From: Lathyrus oleraceus
Taxonomy: Eukaryota; Streptophyta; Magnoliopsida; Fabales; Fabaceae
Direction of reading: 5' to 3'
Length of the DNA stretch: 64,000 nucleotides
Assembly (NCBI RefSeq): GCF_024323335.1
Contig: NC_066579.1
Span: forward strand, 130,371,354 to 130,435,353
Below are positions 1 through 13,393 of the stretch, piece by piece. Under the pieces are notes generated by a model, which made no database searches, was not told the origin of the DNA, and worked only from the letters and a program-made list of their open reading frames with translations. Both the position numbers and the translations under genes were made by a program. The first letter of the stretch is position 1, and each line of letters starts with the position of its first letter.

Positions 1-3000
1 AAGAGAAAGGCATCAAATAAAGATAGCCACATCCAAGCTTGCAACTTCATAGTCTTCTTCTTAATCTTCCCATGTATCAGATGACATACTCCTTGAATGA
101 CTCAGAATAAGGCATTAGACACAAGTTCAAAGTAACATTTGCATCAAGACCATGTAGCAGATGAACTCAAGTGGATCCCAATACTTATATAAGATGAAAG
201 CTCAAATCACAATAACTTGGTTTCATAAATGTTGGCATTGGCCAAGTACTTTTGCATAGGGAATGTTGTCTAATTCTAAGTCCAAAGCTCAGATCAAATC
301 CAACAGTCCACACAAACATCTTTTTAGGGTTTTTTGTTGTTTATTAGGTATTTTAAGGTCCTAAGATCACAAACACAAAGAAGATACACAAACAAATATA
401 TACAATCACAATATATGGCTCAAGTGAGCAAAGTGAAAATGGCATAAACATAAACAAGTTAAATGATATGTAAAATGGCAAATGAAATGGTAAATGACTT
501 GAATTTAAATTGCATAAAGTAAATGAATTGAAATTAAAAGCAATAATAATAAAAGTTAGTCAAATGTTAGTTGATTAGATGTTAGTGAAGTTTTGCTTTT
601 CAATTGATTAAGTCATTCTTTGGAGAACACTCAACCCTCTATTCACAAGCATGGATCCTTGAACCAAGACATCTTTTAAAGGAAGGAAAAAAGGCCAAGT
701 TTTCATACAATACCATGAAAGGGGGGAGACTTACAATCTCACTTACTAGAATGATATGCCTTTGGGTCACAATTTAGCGCTATGTTAAGCAATCGTAATT
801 GGACTTATATAAAAGTCACAACTATCTGAGATCGGGCAATCGAAATCTTGGTGTTAATGCATGTTAGAGATATGGTATAATGAACCATACTTCTAAAACA
901 TACCACACACAAATAGAAAATGATCAAAGGATGGACCTAATCTCATCCATACTTGTATTGGTTCATCTAACACAAAGTTATTGATGAACCAATTAGCCTT
1001 AGGATATTGAGACTTCATTGGTCAATGAAAGGGATGAGATGGAATGGGATTACAAATGAAGAGGGAGGGGATATGAGACAAACACAAATTGGTCATGGGA
1101 GGAATTTTATCAAATTAAAATCATTCACTCATTTTTGGAGATGAAATGTACACTTCATTAATCCTCTAAATCCAATGATTTTAATCCAACAAAAGTCAAA
1201 TCAACCTTGACCAAGGCTCAAACACATAGTCAAACTTCACAAGTCAATAAAAATGGCTCAACATAATTTCTACACAATTAATCAATTAAAAATCAAATTA
1301 AAATGCATTTAAATTAAATTATGTTTGATCAAAAACCTAAAACCTCTTCAAAATACCAAATAAATGGCCAAGAGATTTATCCTATGTCAAACAAGATCAA
1401 AGGACCTTAGACAAAAAAATTCATTATTTTTGAAAAGTCAGAAGTATTTTTAAATAATTAAAAATATGCACAAAAACAATTAATTCATGAAAAATATCAA
1501 AATTAATTAAAAAAATAATTTTAATTCAGAAAATGAAAGAGGAAAATATTTGAAAATATTTGCTGAAAGTCCCATATTTTTTGGATTAAAAATTAAATTG
1601 ATATGAATTAATTAAAAATAATGGATTAAATGAAATAATCAGAAATTCAAAAAAAGGAGAGCCATTTGATCTCCCTCATTAATTGAGGAGGCAGATCAGA
1701 TGGTTAGAAACACGCGTTCCACCAATGCCTCAGTCAACTATCCCACACGCGTGATAATCAATTTGGATGGATGAGATTATAAGCTATGGACCATATCAGA
1801 TGGTTGGAACCTTGCCAACACACCACTGGAGCCCTAGCTCCGGTCATCTTCCCCGATGAGGACCACCAGACTGGTCCAAGCTCAACTCAAAGGAAAATGA
1901 AAAGTGAATACACTAATTTGAAGGAAAAATGCTCAGGAGCACGAATCTGGCCTCAATTTTGTCCAATTCCAAGTATATAAAAAGATACAGGGATTTGAAT
2001 TTTGAGGATCATGAACTGAGTTGCTTCGATTTGACCTCAAAGCAACTCAATCTTCTTTCCTACATTGACAGGACTTTAGACAACTAAAAATCAACAAGAA
2101 TAGTGAAGAATTGAAGGGGAATTGAACAGATGAAAATTCTGAAAATTCACCTTCAATGGAGCTTCAGATTGGCACGATCTTGCTTTCAATTATGCTTGGC
2201 CTTGCTTCAGATGCTTGATGGAAGTGAAATGGATCAAATAAAGGGATGGACTATTGGAATTTCAATCTTAAAACAAATGGAGAATTGAAACTCGATTTTC
2301 AAAGAAAATCTTCAAGTTTATCCTTCAATGGTGGGGGTTTGAGGTTGCAGGTTCAAAGCTTGGGCATGAGGTCCTTAATTCCGAGCAATGATGGTCTTAT
2401 TTATAGGCCATGAGATTGATTTCCACACACTTCCAAATTTGGCAAAATTTGAAATTCTCCTTTGCATGGTTTCATGGGCGTGTGCTAGGCCCATGCGATG
2501 ATGTGATCTGATCCATAATTCAATGTACACCATGCTAAAATCATGTTAGAAGTCCATGCATATGTGTGTGAAAAATTGAAGTTGAAATTATTCAAATGGT
2601 CCTTTAACTTACACCCATGCGCAACTCCTTCATACTTTGGCCAAATGAGACGATCTTGAACGTTTTAGAAAGGTGAGATCAAGGGGAACAACTTTCGTGT
2701 TGAACACCTTTTCATTTGAAGCTTGGATCATGATGAATTTTGAGGTGGAAGTTTGGGAAATCAAACATATTTGAAAATTTTCTAAGTCCCAAGTCAAATG
2801 TTCACTTCTTCCACCTTGAACAACTTTTTCTATGGACTTCAAATGAGAAACATTTCTTCATCAAAGTTTTAGACCTTTAAAACCTCTTCCATTTGGTCAC
2901 AAAATTTGAACTTATTTAGATTTGGCATGAAGGAGTTATGCATTTTAGAAGTTGAGGAAAATCACATGTTCAATGGTAGTGGCGCAAAATGACCTATAAT

Positions 3001-3921
3001 GTTTCCTCTTGGCATATGCATTTGAAAGTTGAATTTGTACTTCCTTTAAACATCAAAGTTTAAGTAGACACATTGAATTTGATCATGCAATTTGAATGGC
3101 TTCCATATCATAAAAAATAAGCAAGTTATGGTCTTGAGAAGTTGACCTCCAAACTAGGGTTCAGACAAAATGATCTAAAATCTTTCACCATAAAAAACGA
3201 CTTTCCAAGAAAAACTAGATCTTTAACTCAACATGAAAGTTGTTTGTAATGTAATTTTTAGTAACGTTGCTCTTGGAATCATTTTCATAGGACAAGCATT
3301 GTAGGAGATAGGGTCTAGGGAAACCCGGTTTTGACCAATTGACTTTCTCTGATCAACCACCATGAACCAACTTGCTAGCTTGATATTATCTTAACTTTTG
3401 GGACTCATGGAGGATCATATATGAAACAAATTATGTAATGTGAAATATCCCTTGAAATATTTGATCAATTGTTGAAGAAACTTGTTGAAGAAGACACACA
3501 AGATACCCAGATGAATTAGGGTTTCCAAGGTAAACCAACTCCAAACTCTTGATGATTTCTTGATCAAAATAACATGTGAAGATCATGGGTATCCATATAT
3601 GATGCTTAGATTCAATGTAAACCATTTCTTGATTGTGCTCCTTGCATTGAGGGTCTCAAACCCTAGATATGAGCTTGATATGGCATAGGTGAGCATACAC
3701 ACTACCTACAAAAGCAACAAACTATACATTGACATATTTTTGGTATTTTGGTACGTAAAATAATGAAAAACAAAGTATGATACAATCAAAAGTTCTTGGT
3801 GACCTCTCCCAATACAAACCCAATGAATGAGGGGTAAGGAGGATTCCAAAGTGTGATCCCAATGCTAATGCATATGATGAGATAACATAAGGGATATTAG
3901 ATTCAAAATTGGGGTCTCACA
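1..3921 (-). mobile_element. Ogre C: 5' LTR (incomplete), minus strand
   Basis: The sequence from position 1 matches, in the same orientation, the Ogre B LTRs at 35060-38973 and 63763-64000. Read on the minus strand it starts TGTGAGACCCCAATTTTG at 3921, the normal Ogre LTR start. Because the LTR start faces right, this is the outer end of a minus-strand element whose body lies left of the window (a solo LTR is also possible). About 830 bp of the LTR are missing at the left, judged from the Ogre B copy. Short open frames here (for example 1786-1980, 2630-2842) are chance frames in AT-rich LTR; no gene is seen. Confidence 0.85.
2398..2405 (-). promoter_or_regulatory. TATA box of Ogre C LTR
   Basis: TATAAATA on the minus strand, at the same LTR position as in Ogre A (6873) and in the Ogre B 3' LTR (37462). 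Probable core promoter of the element. Confidence 0.6.
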
Positions 3922-5355
3922 ATTGTGTGCTTGCGATTTTGTTTTGTTTGTGGTCTTAGGACCTTAAAATACTTAATAACAAAAAGAAACCTAAAAAATA
4001 CATTGGTGGACTATTGGACCTCTGTCTGTGACTTGATCTGATCTTTGGAATTAGAATAGGAAACATCCCCGAGCTTTGGAATTTCTTGGACAATGCCATT
4101 ATTTAAGACCTTTCTTGGCCAAATCCATTCATCTGATACAAGCTAGAGACTCCTTTGGTTTATCTGTTACATCTTTGTCTCTGTGCTTAAGTTGTTATTT
4201 TGGATCTTGTTATTTTTATCTGATGCTTTCTCTTTGAGTTGTTTCAAGCGATATTTCATCTGATACATTTAAAGGACATTGAAGACTGCTTGCTTGGATG
4301 TATTGGTTATCTTTATTTGATACCATTGGTCGTCTCATTAATTTCTTGGATGATTATGCTTGTTGCTTGCTTAAAAGTCCAAAGGAAATGGGTTTCTATC
4401 TGACATTCTTGTCTTGTGGATGCTTCCCATTGTTTAGATCTTTTCAAATTTTAAATTTTAAATTTTGTCTAGGATAGTCCCTTCATATCCTCCTACCTCT
4501 TTAATTTCAAAATCTCTCCCTCATTTCAAAAACTTCTTTGTTTGTGTTTTCAACTTAGACTCGTTTTAATGAGTAGAAACCTTGGCCTTATGCCATTTAA
4601 TTTTCAAAATATTTTCTTAATCAAACTTGTAAATGAACTTTATTATATTGACCTTATTTTCAAAAAGACAAAAATAACTAACAACCTCATCTAATCCTTT
4701 TGGCCATTTTCTGCCCTTTTCTTTTAAATGTTTCAAAAGAGAGCATTTAGATTTGAGTTATCTTTAGTTGAGATATAATTCTCTCATTCCATCATATGTT
4801 GATTGTAAGTCTTTCTATTTATTAGGGGTTAGTGACATACTTGTTGATTGAATCCAAGTTGGAGCCCTCCCTCTTAAATGTTGTAAAGCCCTCATTATCG
4901 ATGGATGTTTGGTTGAGTATTCTCCCTTTGATAACAAAAGATCTTTAAGGTTTTGCTAAAATCAATCCACTCACTTATTTGAAATTTTTACCACGAACTA
5001 CGAGGTTTTGATCCCTCATTTTTATGTTGGTATCTAGGCATAAGACCGAAGGTCCTGTCAAATATAAATTGTAAATAATTGAATTCTTTTCTCATCCCCT
5101 CATTCCTTTTTTATTAAACATCATTTTCAACTAAAACACTTACAGCACAAAAAGGGCTCCCTAGGAGAACCTAGGACACTTTGGGTGCTAATACCTTCCC
5201 TCTGTGTAACCAACCCCCTTACTTGTAATCTCTAACATTTTATTAGTTTTGATTTGAAAACTTCTTATCTTTGGGTTTTGTTTGTACTTTTCCCTTTTCC
5301 TTTGGAAACAATAAAAGCGCGGTGGCGACTCTGGTTTTATTGACGTTGAGCTAAC
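3922..5355 (+). mobile_element. Ogre D: 3' part of an LTR, plus strand
   Basis: This is the reverse complement of the LTR region seen at 34290-35440 in Ogre B. It runs through the conserved block ACGAACTACGAGGTTTTGAT (4993-5012) and GCGCGGTGGCGACTCTGG to GACGTTGAGCTAAC, where it stops about 35 bp before the expected LTR end. The left break is the insertion of Ogre C and the right break is the insertion of Ogre A. The rest of D should lie on both sides outside the window. No gene is seen. Confidence 0.8.
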
Positions 5356-6872
5356 TATAATACCCCAATTTTGACCCTAAGATCCCTCATGCAATTCCAT
5401 CATAAGCATAAGCATTGGGATCATACCTTGGCATCCTCCTTACCCCTCTCTCATTGGGTTTGTTTTGGGAGAGATCACCAAGCACTTTGTGATTATATCA
5501 TACTTTTATACTATCATTTTACTAACCAAAATACCAAAAATATGTCTTTGTATTTGTCTAACTTTTTTGCAGGTAGGGCATGATCTCATTGATTCATCAA
5601 GATCACATCTAGGGTTTTGAGACCCTCATGAACAAAGAGTACAACCAAGAATTGATTCAATAATGGTTAGGAACATCATATATGAGTCCCAATGATCTCT
5701 ACATGTTATATTGATCATGTTTTCTTCAAGAGTTTGAGGGTGATTTGCCTTGGAAACCCTAGTTTGACTGGGTATCTTGAGTAACTTCTCCAACAAGCTA
5801 TCTCACCAATGGATCAAATTTCTCAAGGGTCACTTTAAAATTAATCATCTTATGCATATATTATCTACCATGAGCCAATAAAGTCAAGGGAATTGAAGAT
5901 TAGAAAGTTGGTTGATGGTGGTTGGCCAGATGGATTCATCTGATCAAAATTGGGTCTCCCTATACCCTATCTCCTACAATTTTCACCATATGAAAATGAT
6001 TCCAAGAGAAAACTTACTATAAGTGACATTACAAACAACTTTCATGTTGAGACCTAGAGCTATTTTTGCTTGGAAAATCATTTTCTATGTTGAAACATTA
6101 TAGGTCATTTTGTCTAAACCCTAATTTGAAAGTCAACTTCCCAAGGCCATAACTTGCTCAATTTTTATAAGATGAAAGATTTCCAAGTTGCACAATCAAA
6201 TTCAATGTGTCTACTTCAACTTTGATGTTTGGAGTGGGAGCTAATTCAATTATTTTGAGCATGTGATATGAGGCTACATTATAGGTCACTTTTGACCTAT
6301 ACCATTGATCAAGTGATTTTTCCAAACTTCAAAAATGAATAACTCTATCATTTCAAATCCAAATGACATGAAATTGGTGACCATTTTGAAGGTCTTTGAT
6401 AGAGATACAACTTTGATGAAGACACCTTTCTCATTTGAAGCTTCTATAAAAAGTTAAGCAAGGTGGAATATTTAGACATATGGCTTGACACTTAGAAAAA
6501 TTTTGATATGTCAAATTTTTCCAAACTTCCACCTCAAATTTCTCCAAGTTCCAAGCTCCAAATGAAAAGATGTTCAACATCAAACTTGTTCCTCTTTATC
6601 TCACCTTTCCAAAGAGCTCAAATTCATTCATTTTGTACTTGAAATGCATAGGCTGTTCATGGCTTAAACAGGCTGATATCATTTGGCATGGATCCAACTT
6701 CAAACATCAATGTACATGTGCCTTGCAATCTAAGCTAACTTGAACACGTTTGATCTTCAATTATGGACTTCAAGCCATCATTTCATGGGCCTAGGCGTGC
6801 CCATGCAACATTACATCACATTTGCCAAATTTGGAAAGTGAAAGAGAGTGTGGAAATATCACATGATTCAGC

Positions 6873-6880
6873 TATAAATA
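6873..6880 (+). promoter_or_regulatory. TATA box of Ogre A LTR
   Basis: TATAAATA followed by GAGCTTCAA, about 1.5 kb into the LTR. The same element is present in the minus-strand LTR copies at matching positions, which supports a core promoter. Confidence 0.65.
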
Positions 6881-9800
6881 GAGCTTCAATTGCTCAGAAT
6901 TAGAGAGACCATTGCGCCAGCTTTGATTCCCCATTGAAAACCCTTCACTTCATAGGATAAACCTGATAAATTCATTTGAATTTGAGCTTGAATCTCCATT
7001 GTTTTGGAATTCAATTCTCCAGGAATCCATTGCTTCTAAACCTTTCCATTCTCTTCCTGCAAGCAAGTAGAGTGAGTCCAAGCACAAGCCAGATCAAGAT
7101 CCATCGTGTTCAGACCTCCATTGAAGGTAATTTTCAGAAATTTTAAACTCTTCGATTCTCTTAAATTCTTGCTCAATTCCATTGATTCTTTGGTTGTCTG
7201 AAGTCCTACCAATGTAGGCAAGAAGATTGAGTTGCTTTGAGGCCAAATCGAAGCAACTCAGTTCATGTACCTCAATTTTCAATTCCACATATCTCTCAAT
7301 ATATTTGGAATTGGAATGAATGGAGGTCAGATTCGAGCTCAGTGCCATTTTTTATTCAAGATCATGTCCCTGTTTTTTATTTTGGTGATGGTTCATGTTG
7401 ACCAGTCTGATGAGGCTCACCGAAGAAGAAGACCAGAGCTCTATCTCCAACGATGAGGTGTCTTGCATCTGAACCACATGATCCTCCTCTCACGTTTTAA
7501 TCCTGAGCGTTGGAGTTGATTACCACATTTGCCACGCAGTTGACTCATGTACATGTGGAGCGCGTGTTTTAGATCATCAGATCTGCCACCTCAATTAATG
7601 AGGGAGATCTGATGGTCCACGTATTTTTGATTTTCTGATATTTTATTTTAATTGCACTTTCTTCAATAATTCATATTAAATTTAATATTGATCCAAAAAA
7701 TATGGGACTTTCACCAAAAAATTTCAAATATTTTTCTCTTTCATATTCTGAACTAAAATTATTTTTTGGATCATTATTAATATTTTTCATGAATTAATTG
7801 ATTTTGCATTTGTTTTTAATTGTTTAAAAATATTTTTAAGTGTCCAAAAATCATGAAATTTTTTCTCCAAGGTCCTTTGACCTTGTTTGACCTATGATAA
7901 ATCTCATGGCCATTTCTTTGGTGTTTTGATGAGATTTTAGGAATTGGACAAAACATATTTGATTTTAATGCATTATTTTATTATTTTTAATTGAATAAAT
8001 GGCAATTAAACTTTGTTGACCATTTGTATTGACTTGTTTGAGTTTACTACTTGTTGTTCGGCCTTGGTCAAGGTTGATTTGACTTTGTCAAATTAATATC
8101 ATTGGATTTAGGGGATTGATGGAATGTACATTCCATCTCCCAAAATGAATGAATGATATTAAATTGGTAAAAGTTCTCCTTTGACCAATTTGTGATCTCA
8201 TTCATCCCCTTTCCACTTCATCTCATTCCTCTTCTTCATTCATTCATTTCCATTTGGCCTATGGCATCTCAAAGTCCTAATGCTAGTTGATTGAAAAATT
8301 GACATGAGTATGGATGAGATTAGGCCACACCTTTTGCATATTTTTTGTGTGTGGTATGTTTCATGAGCATAGTTCATAATACTATGTCTCTAACATGCAT
8401 TAACACCAAAAGTCTATTGCCCGGCCTCAAATAGTTGTGACTTCTACATAAGTCCAATTACGATTGCTTAACATAGCGCTAAATTTGTGACATGAAAGGC
8501 ATAAGCATTCTAGTTAGTGAGATTGTAAGTCTCCCCTCTTTCATGGTATTGTGTGGAAACTTGGCCTTTTTTCCTTCCTTTGGAAGATGTTTTGGTTCAA
8601 GGATCTATGCTTGTGATAAGTGGGTTGAGTGTTCTCCAAAGAATGTCTTGAAATGAAAAGCAAAAACAAAACTAACTTCTAACTTACTAACTATTAACTT
8701 TCAATTCCAAGCTTTTACTTTAATGCAATTTACTTTTAGCACTTTATTTCATTTGCCATTGTTCATATCATTCTAATTGTTTATGTTAATGCAATTTTCA
8801 CTTTGTCCATTTGGACCATATTGTGTGATATATTTTTTTTATGTATACTTTGCTTGTTTGTGTGGTCGTTGACCATTAATGCATATAATAATAACGAAAA
8901 CCCTAAAAAACTTTTGAGTGGACTGTTGGCTTGATCTTGAGCAAATGGACTTAGAATCTAGGCAACCTCCCTAAGCTAATGGACTTGGCCAATGCCAATT
9001 TGTTGAAGAACCAAGTGCTTGCAATTTGAACTTCATCTGATACATCTTTGAAGATCTCTCTAAGATTCATCTGCAACATGATCATGGTGTAGCTGTTATT
9101 TTGAACTTGTGACTTGTGGAATTCATCTGTTGCATGGGCTATTTTGAAGAAGATCATGGAATGGATAAAGCTTGGATGAGGCCATCTTTATTTGATGCCT
9201 TGCTCTTCAAGATAATATAATTGTGCATTTGTGTGTTGCTTGATTCTAAAAGTCCAAGGGATATCTGGGTTTCTATTGACATATCTGTCTATTGGATTGC
9301 TACCCATTTGGTCAGATCTTTTCAACTCTAAACTTTTAATTTTTGTACATATGATAGTCTCTTCATCTTCTCCCCATTTCTTTAATTTCAAAATCTCTCC
9401 CTCCCTTTTCAAAATCTTCTTTGATTGAACTTATTTTGTTCTAAACTTTGACCACTTTGCAAAAAGATAGAAACTTTGGCCTTATGCCATTGCATTTTCA
9501 AACTTATTTTCTTAAATCAAACTTGTAAATAAAATTAACTATATTTGACTTAAACTTTCAAAAAGCCAAAAAGAACTAACACATTCAAACCATTTTTGGG
9601 CCTTTGTGCCTTTCAAACTTAAAATTTTGTTAAAAGCAATACATCCATTTTGAAATTTGTAGCACGAACTACGAGGTTTTGATCCCTCATTTTTATGTTG
9701 GTACATAGGCACAAGTCTGAAGGTCTTGTCAAACACAAAAATATAATTAATGAATTCTTTTCTCATACCCCCATTCTATTTGTTTGTAAACATCACTTTG

Positions 9801-9994
9801 TACAAAATACATATGCACACAAAAAGGGCTCCCTAGGAGTACCTAGGACACTTTGGGTGCTAACACTTTCCCTCTGTGTAACCAACCCCCTTACCTGTGA
9901 TCTCTGACTTTTATTAGTTTTTATTTGAAAACTTCTTACTTTTTGGGTTTTGTTCGTACTTTTTCCCTTTTTCCCTTGGAAACAATAAAAGCAC

Positions 9995-9999
9995 GGTGG
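9995..9999 (+). repeat. Target site duplication of E1, left copy (GGTGG)
   Basis: GGTGG directly before the E1 LTR start TGTTACCACG, repeated exactly at 33049-33053 after the 3' LTR end. Removing E1 and one copy restores the Ogre LTR text GCACGGTGGCGACT. Confidence 0.95.
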
Positions 10000-10969
10000 T
10001 GTTACCACGAAAAATCTCTAAGGCATGCTGAAAGCATAGTTAATGACAGAGTCCTGTGAATTTGGGGGTTATACCCCATCAAAAGATGAAGAGGTGTTGG
10101 AGGCAAGCAAGAGTGGGAAAAACACAAGTCAAAGGATGAAGCCGACAAGAGAAGCTGGCCTGGTCGACAGGCCATTTTGTCGACCAAGGTGAAGTTTGAG
10201 ACTTAAAGAATTATAGCCAAATATGCAGAAGACGGCATCGCCCTAACGTCTGGGCGGGAGAAATTTGAAATTTAAAAATAACCAGCAGTTACAAAAAGAA
10301 TAAGAGCGCCAGAATGTGGAGCAGTTAGCAAGACATGGGTGCAACGGTTGTGCAGATCGTGTGACATAACATCTGCTAGTTTCTAGGAGTTTTAGATTAT
10401 GAGCAGTTCCTTTAGTTTAGTATAAATAGAATGTCCCACAAGGGGCTTAGGGTGTTCACTTTGTACTGAAAATCACTTGTAAGAAAACTTCCCATTCCCA
10501 GCGCGAGGAAGCATGAGTTTTTTGAGAGTGCTATGTACGTGAATCACCACATTTATTTCAATGCAACTTCCTTACTTTTCAATTGTTCCCGTTGAACATT
10601 TTATCTTAATTTCATTTACTTTTGAGTTATCATTTTACGTTGTCATTTACGTTGTCGACACTAATTCAATCACGATAATAGAGTTTACCAAAAGCGTGTT
10701 CGTCATATACCTCTTTTGAATGTTATAGCGTTGTCGGTCACGAGTCACCTATAGGCTGTAACATTGTCTAAACCGTTCGTGTGGAAAAACCCTACGCTTG
10801 TTCGACACTTTGTTAGGAACCGTTTCTCACAAAGTCATTCTGTCGAGTTGGACAAGCTTCACTTGCACTAGCACATGTCCTGGGATCAACTGGTCGATCC
10901 TACAAGTAACCCTTTTATTTTAAAGCCTAGGGAGGACCAGGGGTTGTTTACCAATTTCCACAGTAAACA
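10000..10969 (+). repeat. E1 5' LTR
   Basis: 970 bp, from TGTTACCACG to CAGTAAACA; matches 32080-33048 almost base for base. TG...CA ends are typical. The LTR contains a TATA box and ends three bases before the putative PBS. Confidence 0.96.
10421..10428 (+). promoter_or_regulatory. TATA box of E1 5' LTR
   Basis: TATAAATA within GTTTAGTATAAATAGAATG; conserved in the 3' LTR at 32501-32508. Probable start of the element transcript roughly 30 bp downstream. Confidence 0.7.
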
Positions 10970-10972
10970 AAA

Positions 10973-10990
10973 TGGCACGTCTAGTGGGAC
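10973..10990 (+). promoter_or_regulatory. Putative primer-binding site of E1
   Basis: TGGCACGTCTAGTGGGAC begins three bases after the 5' LTR and starts with the TGG expected for pairing to a tRNA CCA end. It differs from the TGGCGACTCTGCTGGGGA used by the Ogre-type elements in this window, so E1 probably uses another tRNA. I cannot assign the tRNA by eye. Confidence 0.65.
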
Positions 10991-11015
10991 GGTGCTAGAG
11001 CAGTTGCGAAATTGC

Positions 11016-13198
11016 ATGAAACTTAGAAGTGGAAAACTGTATAGTAAGCCACGAAATATTATGAAAATGTCAGAAACTAACACGGATGAAGTGCCACGAG
11101 GAACTTTATCCATTACGGAAACAGTAATCTCACAGGTTGCCACTTTTCCACCGATGACAAGTGCAACCCTAACCATGTCGACTACGGGTGCGGTTGGAAC
11201 ATCAATTCCTCAGCCTCCACCCGGGGGTTCAGGATTAACGATAACAACGTTCAGACCTTATGTGCCTCGCTTTGGCACCACATATCCTCTTTATGGAATG
11301 CCGTATTCTTTAATTCCAGGATATCAGTTGACATCCAGTGCATCACTGTTTTCAGATACAAATCCTCCCTTGCAAGGATCGGCGCAAGGGGGCAACATGA
11401 GGAATAATACTCAGAACAGAACCATGCCGCTGTCGAACACTTCAGTAGTGGTGTTAAGACAGCAAATGGACGATAGTAACCATGAATTGGTTAACATGTT
11501 GACCAACCAGATGGGCACAGTCTTTAATCCACTAATACAAGAACCTTCTGAAACAAATAGGCAGATGGCGAACCAATTGACACGCTTGTGCAATTTTCTG
11601 GGGGCACCGGCTCGACAGATGACGCAAATGATTAGACCGACTGTTCCTGTGCAGATGGAGATAGGGGCAGCGGAGGAGGAGACAGTCCACGAAGGACAAA
11701 TCATTAGACCCCTTCAAAATCAAGGCGTCGAATCAGGAGTCGCGGGACGTAACCAGATGATAATGGTTAACCGACACCAGGATGTTGATCAAATTGTCGA
11801 TCAACACCGACAAGAAGACTTGGCAGTGGAAAATAATTTGACAACTATTGTCGAAAGGATTATGGCTAGAAATGGCATGGGTGCTACATTGCAAAGGCCA
11901 TTATACGCCTCCCCGTTAGCTGAGTTTATTTTCCAAGTCGAGGCGCCCAGGGGGATGAAAGTGCCCAAGTACACTAAATTTGAGGGAGAGTCTGGTGAAT
12001 CGACAATAGAGCATGTTGCCAGATACTTAACAGAGTCAGGAGATCTAGCTCATAATGAATGTCTGAGAAAACTTCCCCTCCTCTCTAACTAAGGCTGCAT
12101 TCACATGGTTTACTTCATTGGCCCCAAGTTCAATCGATTCGTGGGCCAGATTAGAAAAGAAGTTCCATGAACAGTTTTACGAAGGACACTCCAAAATTAG
12201 TTTGGTAGAATTTTCTAGTATCAAGAGAAGGTTTGCTGAGAGCATCGATGATTATCTGAATCGTTTTAGGTCCTTAAAGGCTAGGTGTTTTATGCAAGTG
12301 CCAGAATATGAACTAGTTCAAATGGTCGAAGGAGGTTTAGATTATTCCATTAGGAAGAAGATAGATCCAACTTTTGTGAAAAGTATGTCACAACTGGCTG
12401 ATAGAGTTCGACATCTAGAATGGCTAAGGTTAGAAAAAGTTAGGCACAATAAGTCTAAGAAAGAAAAGGTAGCGTTTGTTGAATACGACGCGACAGACCC
12501 AATACGTGAGGCTGATTATGCTTCATCGACCGAATTAGAAATCGACGTGGCTAAACTAAAGCCAGGGTCCACCTATGAGTGTCGATCATTGCTGCCTGCA
12601 CAAGGAAAAAATCCTATCGAACACAACCCAAAATTCCCTTCGAAAACTTATACTTTCGATGTGTCGAAATGTGAGGAAATTTTTGACTTATTGGTCAAAG
12701 ATGGGCAAATGGTGGTACCTCCTGGTACTAAAATACCACCGTTAGAACAGAGACGGAAAATAGGGTTTTGTAAATATCATAACTATCTTGGTAATAATAC
12801 CTCTAATTGTTACCTTTTCAGGGATTTGGTTCAGAAAGCAATTCAAGAAGGCAGACTGAAATTGGTTGGCCGCAGAATGAAGATCGACGCTGATCCTCTT
12901 CACCAGGAGGAAGCCCTGTTCGTGGAGCCAGTCGAGATCAACATGGTCGAGATCACCGAATATGATGAGGCCAACATGCTGGAGCAAACTGGGGAAAGCC
13001 CAGATGTCGATATAACTGAAGTTTGAAGACTTGGTGGATTTTCTGTATCGCTGCAAGAACAAGGGTTCACAAGTGTGCCTGTGCCCGAGGTGTGGTGCTG
13101 TCACCGACAAAATAGCAGCGGAGAATTTCCAGAAGCTGCAATTAGGTAAAAGCAAAAGGAATGTGCCGACCAGGGGTTACCAGAATGAAAGAGGCTAA
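11016..13198 (+). pseudogene. gag: E1 gag polyprotein (frameshifted)
   Basis: Encodes the structural Gag protein that would form the cytoplasmic virus-like particle. The open frame extends back to 10875 inside the LTR, but the ATG at 11016 (MKLRSGKLYS) is the first plausible start after the PBS. A Pro/Ser/Gln-rich N-terminal part is followed by the retrotransposon Gag core. The core is split by a one-base shift near 12070, after which the frame continues from about 12073 through FTWFTSLAPSSIDSW and the WARLEKKFHEQF block. A degenerate zinc-knuckle-like box CKYHNYLGNNTSNC lies near 12769-12810. A second shift near 13022 leads into a segment with CLCPRCG cysteines and two tandem stops at 13196-13201. 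The family assignment is firm; the product is not functional as one chain. Confidence 0.85.
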
Positions 13199-13393
13199 TA
13201 AAAGGCTGTGGGAAATAACCAAGCAAGGCCTAAAAGCTTTGTACCGTCGACAAGTTCCCCTAGAGGTACTTGGATATAGCCTCAGGAAAAACAAGACACC
13301 CCATAAGGTGTTGCCGCTGCTAGAGGAGGTCTAGCAATCAACTACAGGCGTGAGTTTAAGTCTAAAAAAAGGACTCATGTCTCTGAAAACTAT

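Larger units (their letters stand above)
5356..9999 (+). mobile_element. Ogre A: 5' LTR, first part (interrupted by E1)
   Basis: Starts TATAATACCCCAATTTTGAC, a mutated form of the Ogre LTR start. It runs in plus orientation to AAAAGCACGGTGG, where E1 is inserted. The last 100 bp of the LTR continue at 33054-33153, giving a reconstructed LTR of about 4744 bp, like that of Ogre B (4714 bp). The five bases before it (CTAAC, 5351-5355) should be the target duplication; the partner copy is outside the window. Open frames inside (5371-5583, 7036-7456, 9188-9907) are short and overlap on both strands, and I do not treat them as genes. Confidence 0.88.

Noticed and set aside
10875..11015. In-frame N-terminal extension of E1 gag starting inside the LTR
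   Set aside because: It crosses the LTR end and PBS, which must be non-coding cis signals; the ATG at 11016 is a better start.
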